Positions 7,865 through 17,134 are shown, counted from the first letter of the stretch. The stretch: 64,000 nucleotides of DNA from Betaproteobacteria bacterium (GCA_016705475.1 JADIYD010000014.1:626039-690038), one strand, 5' to 3'. Program-made: numbers and translations. The notes: generated by a model from the sequence alone, not told the origin.

Positions 7865-10800
7865 ATGGCCGACATTCTTTGCCTCAAGGGCGACGCCGCC
7901 TTTTCCGCCTTCCGTCTGCAACGCCTGACCAATCGCCTGACGGCGGCGGTGTCGGATATCGAATCGGTGGTGGCCGATTACTGGCATGTCGTGGCGCAAA
8001 AGCGCGCCCTGAATGCCGACGAGCGGGCAAAGTTAGCGACGCTGCTGGAAGAGAAGGCGGCTGGCGCCGAGGACGGCGAACTGTTCCTCGTCGCGCCGCG
8101 CATTGGCACCATTTCGCCGTGGTCTTCCAAGGCAACTGACATTGCACTGAACTGCGACCTCGACGCCATCGAACGCATTGAACGCGTCATCGCCTTCCAT
8201 GTCGTGACCAAGAACAACCGCGCCCTGAGCGTCGACGAGAAGAAAACCGTTGCCGGCCTGCTGCACGACCGCATGACCGATTCCGTGCTACCGGGCTTCG
8301 ATGCAGCCGGCGAACTGTTCCGCCATTTCGAGCCGAAGCCGCTTGCTACGGTCGACGTGCTGAAAGGCGGCAAAACCGCGCTGGTCGACGCCAACGGTTC
8401 GCTCGGCCTGGCGCTGTCCGACGACGAAATCGATTACCTGCTCGACGTCTTCACCAAGGCTGGCCGCAACCCGACTGACGTCGAACTCATGATGTTCGCC
8501 CAGGCCAATTCCGAACACTGCCGCCACAAAATCTTCAACGCATCCTGGGTCATCGACGGCCAGGCCAAGGACAAGACGCTGTTCGGCATGATCCGCGAAA
8601 CCCATGCTGCCGCGCCGCAAGGCACGATCATGGCCTACGCCGACAACGCCTCGATCATCGAAGGCGCGACCATCCAGCGTTTCTACCCGGATGCCGACCG
8701 CGGCTATTCCTACAAGGAAGAGCTGACCCACATCCTGACCAAGGTCGAGACGCACAACCACCCGACCGCGATTTCGCCCTTCCCGGGCGCGTCGACCGGT
8801 AGCGGCGGCGAAATCCGTGACGAAGGCGCCACCGGCAAGGGTTCCAAGCCGAAGGCCGGCCTCTGCGGTTTCTCGGTCTCCAACCTCAATTTGCCGGATG
8901 CCGTTCAGCCTTGGGAAAAGGCCTACGGCCGCCCGTCGCGCATCGCTTCCGCCCTCGACATCATGCTCGAAGGACCGATCGGTGCCGCAGCCTTCAACAA
9001 CGAATTCGGCCGCCCGAACCTGACCGGCTACTTCCGCACCTACGAGCAGGATGTGGCCGGCACGGTGCGCGGCTATCACAAGCCGATCATGATCGCCGGC
9101 GGTCTGGGTTCCATCCAGGCTGAGCAGTCGTTCAAGGAAGAAACCTTCCCGGTCGGTACCAAGTTCATCCAGCTTGGCGGTCCCGGCATGTTGATCGGTC
9201 TGGGCGGCGGCGCCGCCTCGTCGATGACCGCCGGATCCAACGCTGAAGACCTCGATTTCGCCTCGGTCCAGCGCGGCAACCCGGAAATTCAGCGGCGCGC
9301 GCAGGAAGTTATCGACCGTTGCTGGCAGATGGGCAAGAACAATCCCATCCTGTCGGTGCATGACGTTGGTGCCGGTGGCGTCTCCAACGCCCTGCCGGAA
9401 CTGGCCCATTCCGGCGGCGTCGGCGCGATTTTCGATCTGCGCAAGGTGCCGACCGAAGAGCCGGGCATGTCGCCGGCCGAGATCTGGTCCAACGAATCGC
9501 AGGAACGTTACGTGCTGGCCATTCCGCCGAACCGCATTGCCGAATTCCAGGCCATGTGCGAGCGCGAGCGTTGCCCGTTCGCTGTTGTCGGCGAAGCGAC
9601 CGGCGACGGCCACCTGACCGTCACCGATGCGCATTTCGGCGTCAATCCGGTCGATATGGAAATGGAAGCGCTGCTCGGCAAGCCGCCGCGCATGACGCGC
9701 GACGTCAAGCATGAGCCTGAAACCTTCGTTTCCTTCGACGCCACCGCCATCGAATTGAAGGACGCAGCTTATCGCCTGATGCGTCTGCCGACTATCGCCG
9801 ACAAGACCTTCCTGATCTCCATCGGCGACCGTTCCGTTGGCGGAATGACCGCGCGCGACCAGATGGTCGGCCCGTGGCAGGTGCCGGTCGCCGACGTCGC
9901 CGTGACGACAATGGGCTACCAGGGTTATCTCGGCGAAGCCTTCGCCATGGGCGAGCGCACGCCGCTCGCCGTGTTCGACGCGCCGGCTTCCGGCCGTATG
10001 GCCATCGGCGAGGCGCTGACCAACCTGGCTGCCGCCGATGTCGGCGAACTGGGCAAGGTCAAGCTGTCGGCCAACTGGATGGCGCCGTGCGGCGTCGCCG
10101 GTGAGGATGCCCGCCTGTTCGATACGGTCGAAGCCGTCTCCGACCTGTGCAAGGCCATCGGCGTGTCGATCCCGGTCGGCAAGGATTCGCTGTCGATGCG
10201 TACCGCCTGGGAAGATGGCGGCGTCAAGAAACAGGTTGTCTCGCCGCTGTCGCTGGTCGTGACCTCGTTTGCTGCGGTCGACGACGTGCGCAAGACGAAA
10301 ACGCCGCAACTGGCCGTTGATCAGGGCGAAACCGAATTGCTGCTGCTCGACCTCGGCCAGAGCCGCCTCGGCGGCTCCTGTCTGGCGCAGGTTTACAACG
10401 CCACCGGCAGCGATGCGCCGGATGTGGATGATCCGGCCAAGCTCAAAGGCCTGTTCGATGCCGTGCAGAAACTCAATCGTGACGGCCTGTTGCTTGCCTA
10501 CCACGACCGTTCCGACGGTGGCCTGTTCGTCGCCGCTTGCGAAATGGCCTTCGCCACGCGCCGCGGTGTGTCGCTCGATCTCGACGGCATCTGCTATGAC
10601 GCCGGTGCCGGCGATGTCGATGGTTCCGAAAAGCGTCCGGATCTGCTGGCCGGCCGCGATTTCGAGCATATCGTCCGTGCCCTGTTCAACGAAGAACTCG
10701 GCGCCCTGATCCAGATTCGCCGCGCTGACCGCGAAAAGGTCACGCCGATCCTGCGCGCCCTGCGTGTGCCTTACCATTTTGTCGGCACGATGAACGAGTG

Positions 10801-11803
10801 GGACGAAATCCGCGTCACCCGCAACGCCAAGCGCGTGCTGCGCGAGAAGCGTGTGGACCTGCAGCGCGCCTGGTCCGAGACCAGCTACCAGATGCAGGCC
10901 ATGCGCGACAATCCGAGCTGCGCGCAGCAGGAATTCGACCGCATCCTCGACGTCGCCGACCCCGGCCTGACGCCGAAGCTGACTTTCGATCCGCAGGACG
11001 ATTTCACCAAGGTGTATACGCAAGTCAGCGGCCGGCCGCGCGTCGCCATCCTGCGCGAGCAGGGCGTCAACAGCCATTACGAAATGGCTGCGGCTTTCGA
11101 CAAGGCCGGCTTTGCTGCGGTCGACGTCCATATGAGCGATATTCTCGCTGGCCGCGTCAGCCTCAAGGACTTCAAGGGCCTCGTCGCCTGCGGCGGCTTC
11201 TCCTACGGTGACGTCCTCGGTGCCGGACTCGGCTGGGCACGGACCATCCTCATGCACGACGGCTGCCGCGACGAATTTGCCGCCTTCTTCAACCGTAAAG
11301 ACACCTTTGCTCTTGGCGTCTGCAACGGTTGCCAGATGATGAGCGCACTGAAGTCCATCATTCCGGGTGCCGAAAACTGGCCGGCTTTCCGCCGCAACAA
11401 GGTCGAGCAGTTCGAAGCCCGTTTCGTGATGACGGAAATCCTCGAATCTCCGTCGATCTTCTTCGCCGGCATGGAGGGCTCGCAAGTGCCCATCGTCGTT
11501 TCGCACGGCGAGGGCAGGGCAGTGTTCGACAACGCTGACGACAAAGCCAAGGTGCTGTCCGCTGTGCGCTACGTCGACAACAAGGGCGAGCCGACCGAAG
11601 TCTATCCGTACAACCCGAACGGTTCGCCGAATGGTTTGACGGCAGTGACGACGGCCGACGGCCGCTTCACGATCATGATGCCGCACCCGGAGCGCGTTTT
11701 CCGCACCGTGCAGATGTCGTGGCATCCGGAAAACTGGCTTGAAGGTGACGGGGATTCGCCGTGGATGCGCATGTTCCGAAACGCGCGGCGCTGGGTCGGT
11801 TAA
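7865..11803 (+). CDS. purL: Phosphoribosylformylglycinamidine synthase (single-chain)
   Basis: This 1312-residue enzyme converts FGAR, glutamine and ATP to FGAM in purine biosynthesis, in the cytoplasm. The length is that of the large proteobacterial PurL. Visible parts are the N-terminal domain and linker with ETHNHPTAISPFPGASTGSGGEIRDEG, two AIRS-like ATP-binding modules (one with the glycine-rich GPGMLIGLGGGAASS), and a C-terminal class I glutaminase starting near residue 1055 (PRVAILREQGVNSH) with nucleophile Cys in VCNGCQMM near residue 1153 and His-Glu in PHPERVF. It stands alone and is followed by a strong terminator. Confidence 0.97.
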   Translation: MADILCLKGDAAFSAFRLQRLTNRLTAAVSDIESVVADYWHVVAQKRALNADERAKLATLLEEKAAGAEDGELFLVAPRIGTISPWSSKATDIALNCDLDAIERIERVIAFHVVTKNNRALSVDEKKTVAGLLHDRMTDSVLPGFDAAGELFRHFEPKPLATVDVLKGGKTALVDANGSLGLALSDDEIDYLLDVFTKAGRNPTDVELMMFAQANSEHCRHKIFNASWVIDGQAKDKTLFGMIRETHAAAPQGTIMAYADNASIIEGATIQRFYPDADRGYSYKEELTHILTKVETHNHPTAISPFPGASTGSGGEIRDEGATGKGSKPKAGLCGFSVSNLNLPDAVQPWEKAYGRPSRIASALDIMLEGPIGAAAFNNEFGRPNLTGYFRTYEQDVAGTVRGYHKPIMIAGGLGSIQAEQSFKEETFPVGTKFIQLGGPGMLIGLGGGAASSMTAGSNAEDLDFASVQRGNPEIQRRAQEVIDRCWQMGKNNPILSVHDVGAGGVSNALPELAHSGGVGAIFDLRKVPTEEPGMSPAEIWSNESQERYVLAIPPNRIAEFQAMCERERCPFAVVGEATGDGHLTVTDAHFGVNPVDMEMEALLGKPPRMTRDVKHEPETFVSFDATAIELKDAAYRLMRLPTIADKTFLISIGDRSVGGMTARDQMVGPWQVPVADVAVTTMGYQGYLGEAFAMGERTPLAVFDAPASGRMAIGEALTNLAAADVGELGKVKLSANWMAPCGVAGEDARLFDTVEAVSDLCKAIGVSIPVGKDSLSMRTAWEDGGVKKQVVSPLSLVVTSFAAVDDVRKTKTPQLAVDQGETELLLLDLGQSRLGGSCLAQVYNATGSDAPDVDDPAKLKGLFDAVQKLNRDGLLLAYHDRSDGGLFVAACEMAFATRRGVSLDLDGICYDAGAGDVDGSEKRPDLLAGRDFEHIVRALFNEELGALIQIRRADREKVTPILRALRVPYHFVGTMNEWDEIRVTRNAKRVLREKRVDLQRAWSETSYQMQAMRDNPSCAQQEFDRILDVADPGLTPKLTFDPQDDFTKVYTQVSGRPRVAILREQGVNSHYEMAAAFDKAGFAAVDVHMSDILAGRVSLKDFKGLVACGGFSYGDVLGAGLGWARTILMHDGCRDEFAAFFNRKDTFALGVCNGCQMMSALKSIIPGAENWPAFRRNKVEQFEARFVMTEILESPSIFFAGMEGSQVPIVVSHGEGRAVFDNADDKAKVLSAVRYVDNKGEPTEVYPYNPNGSPNGLTAVTTADGRFTIMMPHPERVFRTVQMSWHPENWLEGDGDSPWMRMFRNARRWVG

Positions 11804-11821
11804 GCGACCGGGAAAACAGAT

Positions 11822-11850
11822 AAGGCGACCTGCGGGTCGCCTTTCTTTTT
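11822..11850 (+). terminator. Rho-independent terminator of purL
   Basis: The stem AGGCGACC / GGGTCGCCT with a TGC loop is followed directly by a T-rich run, 20 nt after the purL stop. Confidence 0.9.
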
Positions 11851-11858
11851 TACAGAAC

Positions 11859-11880
11859 TATATTGTTAAATTACAATATA
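11859..11880. promoter_or_regulatory. Perfect palindrome upstream of rhodanese gene (possible operator)
   Basis: TATATTGT and ACAATATA form perfect 8-bp arms around a 6-bp AT spacer, 55 bp upstream of the gene at 11935. The site is not part of the purL terminator. The size and symmetry suit a dimeric repressor. The regulator is unknown. Confidence 0.5.
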
Positions 11881-11934
11881 CGCAATCACTTATATTATGT
11901 GGTTGCCAAAAATCAATAGCAATGGAGGGTTCAC

Positions 11935-12501
11935 ATGTTGAAGAAATTTTTGTTTCTTGCCGGGATGGTCGCCGTGTCCATGGGCGCTTCCGCCCAGGAA
12001 AAAGAGTTGCTGCGCATCATCGGTGAGGAAAAGCAGTTTGTCGTTCAGACCAAGAACGGGCCGTTCGTCATTACCCGTACGATGACGCCGTGTGCCAAGA
12101 ACAAGGGTTGGCTGCAGCCGCTGGTGCCCGTGCCGGGCGTGCATCCGGTCGGCGAGATTGAAATGCTGCATGCGATGAATGACAAGGATTCGCTGATTGT
12201 CGACATGCGTGAGCCGGATGACCGGATCAAGGGCACCATCCCGAACTCGTATCACATTCCCTACACGCTGGTTGCCGGGCGCATGGATGAGCTGGGCTGC
12301 GCCAAGAAGGCCGGCAAGTGGGATTGCAGCAAGGCCAAGAAGGTCTATGCTTTCTGCAATGGCCCGGTCTGCCCGCAGAGCCCGTCAGCCATCAATGCAA
12401 TGGTTCGCGACGGCTTCCCTGCCGACAGGATTTACTACTACCGCGGCGGTATGCTCGATTGGGACGCGCTGGGTTTCCCCATCGTCAAGGACGATTTCTA
12501 A
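11935..12501 (+). CDS. Exported rhodanese-like sulfurtransferase
   Basis: A 188-residue protein whose start follows AATGGAGGG. A signal peptide (MLKKFLFLAGMVAVSMGASAQ) points to the periplasm. A single rhodanese domain covers about residues 70-185: SLIVDMREPDDRIKGTIPNSYHIPY and the active-site loop FCNGPVCPQS with its catalytic Cys, then GGMLDWDALGFPI. Rhodanese-fold proteins move sulfane sulfur or act in redox and stress roles; the acceptor cannot be named. It is monocistronic with its own palindromic upstream site and terminator. Confidence 0.85.
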   Translation: MLKKFLFLAGMVAVSMGASAQEKELLRIIGEEKQFVVQTKNGPFVITRTMTPCAKNKGWLQPLVPVPGVHPVGEIEMLHAMNDKDSLIVDMREPDDRIKGTIPNSYHIPYTLVAGRMDELGCAKKAGKWDCSKAKKVYAFCNGPVCPQSPSAINAMVRDGFPADRIYYYRGGMLDWDALGFPIVKDDF

Positions 12502-12530
12502 GCGCATTCAGCAATGGCATTGTTGCCCGA

Positions 12531-12560
12531 ACGGAACTCCACGGAGTTCCGTTTTCATTT
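12531..12560 (+). terminator. Terminator of the rhodanese gene
   Basis: CGGAACTCC pairs with GGAGTTCCG, followed by TTTTCATTTTT, 30 nt after the stop codon. Confidence 0.85.
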
Positions 12561-12592
12561 TTGCCCAATTTTGCGGGTTGACCGTGGAATTC
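12557..12592 (+). repeat. Dispersed GGTYGACC element, copy 2
   Basis: Core GGTTGACC at 12576-12583, preceded by ATTTTTGCCCAATTTTGC and followed by GTGGAATT. It forms an inverted pair with the copy at 12628-12662. Confidence 0.65.
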
Positions 12593-12627
12593 CTGTCTTT
12601 GAGTCAGCAGGAGACCCTTGCAAGGTG

Positions 12628-12662
12628 CTCCTGCGGTCAACCGGGTGTTTTGCCCGAAATTG
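12628..12662 (-). repeat. Dispersed GGTYGACC element, copy 3
   Basis: Core GGTCAACC at 12635-12642 with a GGGTGTTTTGCCCGAAAT flank, opposite in orientation to copy 2 and 59 bp from it core to core. This is the only closely spaced pair I found. Confidence 0.65.
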
Positions 12663-12682
12663 AAACAGGAGTTCGTCCGATT

Positions 12683-12847
12683 TCAGTGAATGACGACACG
12701 AGCACTGCGCCGCCAGCAGGCTGGCATCTGCAGTTTCTCGACGTCAGGCCCGCTGGCGCTGAAGATGCGCCGGGCGTGTTCGAGGCGCGCATGTTCGTCG
12801 TGGGAAATGCCGGCTATCAGATCAAACCAGTGTTGAAGACGTTTCAT
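12683..12847 (-). CDS. Small protein (54 aa), probably SOS-regulated, function unknown
   Basis: A 54-codon frame opening MKRLQHWFDLIAGISHDEHA, with AAGGAG 8-9 nt upstream of the ATG. It is basic at the C-terminus, with no membrane segment and no family I recognise. It is divergent from the gene at 13003, and the 155-bp gap holds two perfect CTGT-N8-ACAG SOS boxes, so LexA control is likely. The short length keeps confidence moderate. Confidence 0.55.
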   Translation of the reverse strand: MKRLQHWFDLIAGISHDEHARLEHARRIFSASGPDVEKLQMPACWRRSARVVIH

Positions 12848-12875
12848 GATGGCGACTCCTTCAGATTATCGGTAA

Positions 12876-12891
12876 CTGTATGGATGAACAG
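12876..12891. promoter_or_regulatory. SOS box (LexA site)
   Basis: CTGTATGGATGAACAG fits CTGT-N8-ACAG exactly. It lies 29 bp upstream of the minus-strand small gene. Confidence 0.85.
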
Positions 12892-12924
12892 TGTTTCGGC
12901 GTTCGAGTGCAGAATAGCCGAAAG

Positions 12925-12940
12925 CTGTATGGATGTACAG
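12925..12940. promoter_or_regulatory. SOS box (LexA site)
   Basis: CTGTATGGATGTACAG fits CTGT-N8-ACAG exactly and differs from the box 49 bp upstream by one base. It lies 63 bp upstream of the plus-strand small gene. Confidence 0.87.
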
Positions 12941-13002
12941 TATTCGAGAAATCTTTTTTCCACGGTAGGCTTGTGTCGACTGCAAAGCATGAAAGGCCCA
13001 CC

Positions 13003-13215
13003 ATGTCGCGCCCCAAGCCAGCCTGGATACCGCCCGCCGGAATGCTGGTTACTTATCGTGGACGCACCCGTCAGTCGACCCGCAATGTTCGCGTGGTGGC
13101 TGAGGCGTCGGCCGGGCGCATGGTGGTTGAGGCGATCGGCAAGCAGGGCGTTCCCGTTCGCCTGACTGTCAAGCGGGAAAATCTGTTGCCGATGGAGCCG
13201 GATCTGTTCGACTGA
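13003..13215 (+). CDS. Small basic protein (70 aa), probably SOS-regulated, function unknown
   Basis: I start it at MSRPKPAWIPPAGM (13003) because the frame upstream runs through both SOS boxes. The product is rich in Arg and Val with a predicted beta-type pattern (MLVTYRGRTRQSTRNVRVVAE, then VPVRLTVKRENLLPME). There is no signal peptide and no family I recognise. It shares its control region with the 54-residue gene on the other strand. A role in the DNA-damage response is inference from the SOS boxes only. Confidence 0.6.
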   Translation: MSRPKPAWIPPAGMLVTYRGRTRQSTRNVRVVAEASAGRMVVEAIGKQGVPVRLTVKRENLLPMEPDLFD

Positions 13216-13221
13216 GTTCCC

Positions 13222-13512
13222 TCAGCGAGCAGGCACGAACTTCAGGCACCGGATCAGGCCATCGAACCACCCGCCTGCTTGCCGTCTATCCAGTTGAATG
13301 CTGCTGTCGCCTATCCGTTCAACAAGGCACAGGCCGTTGCGGCGAATCAGGTAGCTTTGCCCAGCCCTCAGAAAGACATCGTCGGGCTCGCTGGCAACGG
13401 TAATCCAGATCGTTCCCTGCAGGCAGCGAACTTGCGTTCCGGCGGCGTCAGTCAGTCGGATGGGGCTAGCCGATTGCAGGCATATTTCCTCCGAAACCCG
13501 ATGGCTGTCCAT
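13222..13512 (-). CDS. DUF2917 family protein
   Basis: A 96-residue protein with the small cupin-like DUF2917 pattern (LQGTIWITVASEPDDVFLRAGQSYLIRRNGLCLVERIGDS). These proteins are commonly found next to MocR/GntR regulators in betaproteobacteria, and here one is divergently placed. Biochemical function is not established. The gap to 13658 (about 145 bp) is AT-richer than its surroundings and probably carries both promoters. Confidence 0.75.
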   Translation of the reverse strand: MDSHRVSEEICLQSASPIRLTDAAGTQVRCLQGTIWITVASEPDDVFLRAGQSYLIRRNGLCLVERIGDSSIQLDRRQAGGWFDGLIRCLKFVPAR

Positions 13513-13657
13513 GGCACTCTCCGCTTTGATCGTGGAGAAAGTTTAGGTTCGGGACAGCGAGTGGTACAGTCGCAATAAAGTTAAATTGTAACCAATACAG
13601 ATTCATAAAATTGCAACTGTACTGGTCGTTACCGAGCGTATCTGTACAGGTGGCCCC

Positions 13658-15079
13658 ATGAATGAAGAGCTCCTCCGCTATGAGAAACTGGCGGGCGAAC
13701 TGGCCGGGATGATCGGCAGCGGTGTGCTGAGTCCTGGCGACCGCCTGCCATCGGTCAGGCGTCTGTCGAAAGAGCGTCGCCTATCCGTGTCGACGGTGGT
13801 TCAGGCGCTGCGCCAGTTGGAGGATCGCGGGCTGATAGAGGCCCGTCCGCAATCTGGCTTTTTCGTCCAGCGCGCCCAAGCCATGCGGGCCGAGCCAGTG
13901 GTCCGTTCAACGCCCGAGGCCTCGATGCCAGTCGATATTTCGCAACGGCTTGTTCGCGTTCTGCGTGCTGGTGCAAAGACCGGCGTGGCGCCACTGGCGG
14001 CAGCCTTGCCGGCGCCCGAGCTGTTGCCTGTCGCCGCCCTGCAGCGTTTATATGCAGGTGTCGCGCGGCGAATGCCCAAATTGCTTGAAGGCGGCAGCCA
14101 TATCAACACCGACGAGCCGGCGCTGGTTCGCCAGCTCGTGCGCCGCTCGCTGGCCTGGGGCGGGCCGATAGCGGCCGAGGAATTCGTCATCACCAATTCG
14201 TGCACCGAAGCGCTCGGCCTGTGTTTGCGGGCGGTGACCAAACCCGGCGACACCGTGGCGGTCGAGTCGCCCGCTTATTATCTGATGCTGCAACTGCTGG
14301 AAACGCTCGGCCTCAAGGCCCTCGAAATTCCGACCGATCCCCGCACCGGGATGTCGGTCGAAGCGCTTGACCTGGCGACGCGCAACGGCGGCATCGCCGC
14401 CTGTCTGATTGTCGCGAACGGCAGCAACCCGCTCGGCTGCGTTATGCCGGACGACAGAAAACGGCAGTTTTCGGCGTTGACCGCAGCACGCGGTGTGGCG
14501 GTTATCGAGGACGACATCTACGGCGATCTCCACCTCGGCAGCGAGCGGCCATGGCCGATCAAGGCTTTCGACAAGGTGGGAAACGTCATGCTCTGTTCAT
14601 CGTTCTCGAAAAGCCTGTCGCCCGCCCTGCGTATCGGCTTTGTCGCGGCCGGCCGCCACCGTGCGGCCATTGCCCTGCAGAAAACCATCACCAGCGGCGG
14701 CACCAATCCGATTACCCAGCACGTGCTGGCCGAATATCTCGAATCTGGCGCCTACGAGCGTCATCTGCGTACCCTGCGTCGGGCTTACCTGCAGCAGGTT
14801 GAAACGATGCGCCTCGCCGTCAGTCGCCATTTTCCGGCGGAGACACGCATCACACAGCCGCAGGGCGGCTATGTGTTGTGGGTTGAGTTGCCGGAAAGCA
14901 TCGATACGGCAAAGCTCTACGAGCAGGCTGTCGCCGAAAATCTGGCCTACGTGCCGGGTGACCTGTTCTCGGCCAGCGGCATGTACCGCAACTGCCTGCG
15001 CCTCAATTGCGGCAATCCGCACACGCCGGAAATCGAGGATGCCGTGCGTCGGCTCGGAGCGATCTTTTGCCAGCCCTAA
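13658..15079 (+). CDS. MocR-type (GntR/aminotransferase) transcriptional regulator
   Basis: A 473-residue regulator. It has an N-terminal GntR winged helix (about residues 10-80: GVLSPGDRLPSVRRLSKERRLS...QALRQLEDRGLIEARPQSG) joined to a class I aminotransferase-like domain (about 120-470) with the PLP-binding Lys at residue 318 in SSFSKSLSPALRIGF and the YYL and DDIYGDL elements. MocR proteins sense amino-acid or vitamin-B6-related ligands through PLP. The likely target is the divergent DUF2917 gene or itself. The ligand is unknown. Confidence 0.9.
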   Translation: MNEELLRYEKLAGELAGMIGSGVLSPGDRLPSVRRLSKERRLSVSTVVQALRQLEDRGLIEARPQSGFFVQRAQAMRAEPVVRSTPEASMPVDISQRLVRVLRAGAKTGVAPLAAALPAPELLPVAALQRLYAGVARRMPKLLEGGSHINTDEPALVRQLVRRSLAWGGPIAAEEFVITNSCTEALGLCLRAVTKPGDTVAVESPAYYLMLQLLETLGLKALEIPTDPRTGMSVEALDLATRNGGIAACLIVANGSNPLGCVMPDDRKRQFSALTAARGVAVIEDDIYGDLHLGSERPWPIKAFDKVGNVMLCSSFSKSLSPALRIGFVAAGRHRAAIALQKTITSGGTNPITQHVLAEYLESGAYERHLRTLRRAYLQQVETMRLAVSRHFPAETRITQPQGGYVLWVELPESIDTAKLYEQAVAENLAYVPGDLFSASGMYRNCLRLNCGNPHTPEIEDAVRRLGAIFCQP

Positions 15080-15172
15080 ATCAAATGGAGGGCAGCGGAA
15101 TTACGGTATCATTCGGCCTTTTGGGCAAGCTGCATTTGCCTTTTTGAACGCATTCGAAGGATTTTTCTCCTC

Positions 15173-17059
15173 ATGTTCGACGCAGTCCGCAACAACAAAA
15201 GAATCGTCCAGGTATTTCTGGCGCTGATCATGCTGCCCTTTGCCTTCTTCGGCGTTGACTCCTATATGCGCAACGACGGCATGGGTGGCGATGTCGCTAC
15301 CATTGGCGACGTCAAGATCACTCAGCAACAGTTCCAGCAAACCCTGCGCGAGCAGCAGGAACGCCTGCGCACGCAGCTCGGTGCCCAGTACGATCCCAAA
15401 TTGCTGGAAAACGCCGAAGCGCGCAAAGCCATTCTCGACGACCTGATCAATCAACGTCTTCTCGTCATTGAAGCAGGCAAGAAACACATGTTCGCTGGTG
15501 ACAATGCGCTGCGTCAGGCCATCGGCGCGATCGAAGTCTTCAGGGCGGATGGCAAATTCTCCGCAGAGCGCTACGAAGCAGCATTGCGCTCCCAGGGCAT
15601 GTCGCCGGCCGGGTTCGAGGCGCAACTGCGCCAGGACCTGACGCTGCAGCAACTCGCCGGCGCCATCGGTCAGTCCGGCGTGGTGTCACGTTCTGTGGCC
15701 GACCGTGTGCTGGCCATGCAAACCGAGAAGCGCGAGGTTCTGGAATATCGCCTGAATCTCGACAGCTACCTCGGCAAGGTCAAGCTGGCCGATGATGCCG
15801 CCAAGAAGTTCTACGATGAAAACGCCAGTCAGTTCGAAGTGCCGGAGCAGGCCAAGGCTGAATACGTCGTGCTGTCGATGGATGCCATCGCTGCCCAGCT
15901 GGCCGTTACCGATGCTGAAATCAAGGCCTGGTACGACGGCCACAAGGATCGTTACTTGGTGCCGGAAGAGCGCCGTGCCAGCCACATCCTGATCGGTACC
16001 GAGAAGCTCGGCAAGGACAAGGCCAAAGCAAAGGCCGACGAGTTGCTCGCCGAGATTCGCAAGAATCCGGCGGCCTTTGGCGATCTGGCCAAAAAGAATT
16101 CCGATGACCCGGGTTCTGCCTCAAAGGGCGGCGATCTCGGCTTCTTCGGTCGCGGCGCCATGGTCAAGGTCTTCGAAGACACCACCATGAGCCTCAAGGA
16201 AGGCGAGATTTCAGGCGTGGTCGAGTCCGATTTCGGCTTCCACATCATCAAGCTGACGGGCATCCACGCCGCCAAGGAAAAGCCGCTGGCTGAAGTTCGT
16301 GGCGAAATCGAAGCCGAACTCAAGAAGGCTGCCGGTTCCCGCAAGTTTGCCGAAGCCGCTGAAACCTTCAGCAACATGGTCTATGAGCAGTCGGACAGCC
16401 TCAAGCCGGTTGCCGAGAAGTTCAAGCTGACCGTCAAGTCTTCCGAATGGCTGGGCCGTCAGGCCAATCCGGCTAACGGCGCACTCGGCAACGAGAAGCT
16501 CATGGCCGCGCTGTTCTCCGATGATTCGGTCAAGAACCGCCGGAATACCGAAGCCGTGGAAATCGCAGCCAATACGCTGGTTGCTGCCCGTCTGGTCGAT
16601 TACAAGCCGAAAACCCTGCAGCCCTTCGACGGTGTCAAGGTCAGTGTTGAAACCCTTCTGAAGAACAAGGAAGCTCAGGTTCTCGCCAGCAAGGATGGCG
16701 AGGCGCGTCTGGATGCGCTGAAAAAAGGTGAGGACAAACTGGCCTGGGGGGCTGCCAAGAGCATTTCACGCATGGATGCCCGTCTGCTACCGCCACCGGC
16801 TGCCCAGTCAGTATTCCGCATGGAAACCGCTGAGCTGCCTTCCTACACCGGGGTTGAGCTGCCAGGTTCCGGCTATGCGTTGTATAAGCTGACCAAGCTT
16901 GATGCTGGTGAAAAGCTGGATGACGCGCGCAAGCAGGGCATGCTCAAGCAACTGGGCAATCGGCTTGCACAGGAAGAGGTCCAGCTCTATCTGGCTGCCC
17001 TGCGTAGCCGTTACAAGGTGGAAATCAATCAGGCCGCGCTGGAGTCGAAAGACAAGTAA
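15173..17059 (+). CDS. ppiD: Periplasmic folding chaperone / peptidyl-prolyl isomerase PpiD-like
   Basis: A 628-residue inner-membrane-anchored protein. It has a short cytoplasmic N-terminus, one transmembrane segment (VQVFLALIMLPFAFFGV), a SurA-N-like chaperone region, and a parvulin PpiC domain at about residues 260-365 (RRASHILIGTE...GDLGFFGRGAMVKVFEDTTMSLKEGEISGVVESDFGFHIIKLTG). The long C-terminal arm is typical of PpiD. It helps outer-membrane and secreted proteins leaving SecYEG. It is monocistronic, with its own terminator. Confidence 0.92.
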   Translation: MFDAVRNNKRIVQVFLALIMLPFAFFGVDSYMRNDGMGGDVATIGDVKITQQQFQQTLREQQERLRTQLGAQYDPKLLENAEARKAILDDLINQRLLVIEAGKKHMFAGDNALRQAIGAIEVFRADGKFSAERYEAALRSQGMSPAGFEAQLRQDLTLQQLAGAIGQSGVVSRSVADRVLAMQTEKREVLEYRLNLDSYLGKVKLADDAAKKFYDENASQFEVPEQAKAEYVVLSMDAIAAQLAVTDAEIKAWYDGHKDRYLVPEERRASHILIGTEKLGKDKAKAKADELLAEIRKNPAAFGDLAKKNSDDPGSASKGGDLGFFGRGAMVKVFEDTTMSLKEGEISGVVESDFGFHIIKLTGIHAAKEKPLAEVRGEIEAELKKAAGSRKFAEAAETFSNMVYEQSDSLKPVAEKFKLTVKSSEWLGRQANPANGALGNEKLMAALFSDDSVKNRRNTEAVEIAANTLVAARLVDYKPKTLQPFDGVKVSVETLLKNKEAQVLASKDGEARLDALKKGEDKLAWGAAKSISRMDARLLPPPAAQSVFRMETAELPSYTGVELPGSGYALYKLTKLDAGEKLDDARKQGMLKQLGNRLAQEEVQLYLAALRSRYKVEINQAALESKDK

Positions 17060-17079
17060 GCGACGGACTGGACGGTAAG

Positions 17080-17104
17080 AAGCGGGCTACGGCCCGCTTT
17101 TTTG
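17080..17104 (+). terminator. Terminator of ppiD
   Basis: AAGCGGGC / GCCCGCTT stem followed by TTTTTT, about 20 nt after the stop. Confidence 0.9.
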
Positions 17105-17134
17105 TTGCCGCTACCGACGGCGCATCAGCCCCAT

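Noticed and set aside
8288..11725. 1145-residue reading frame antisense to purL
   Set aside because: A shadow of GC-rich codon bias on the opposite strand; Arg/His/Gly-rich with no domain, while purL is unambiguous.
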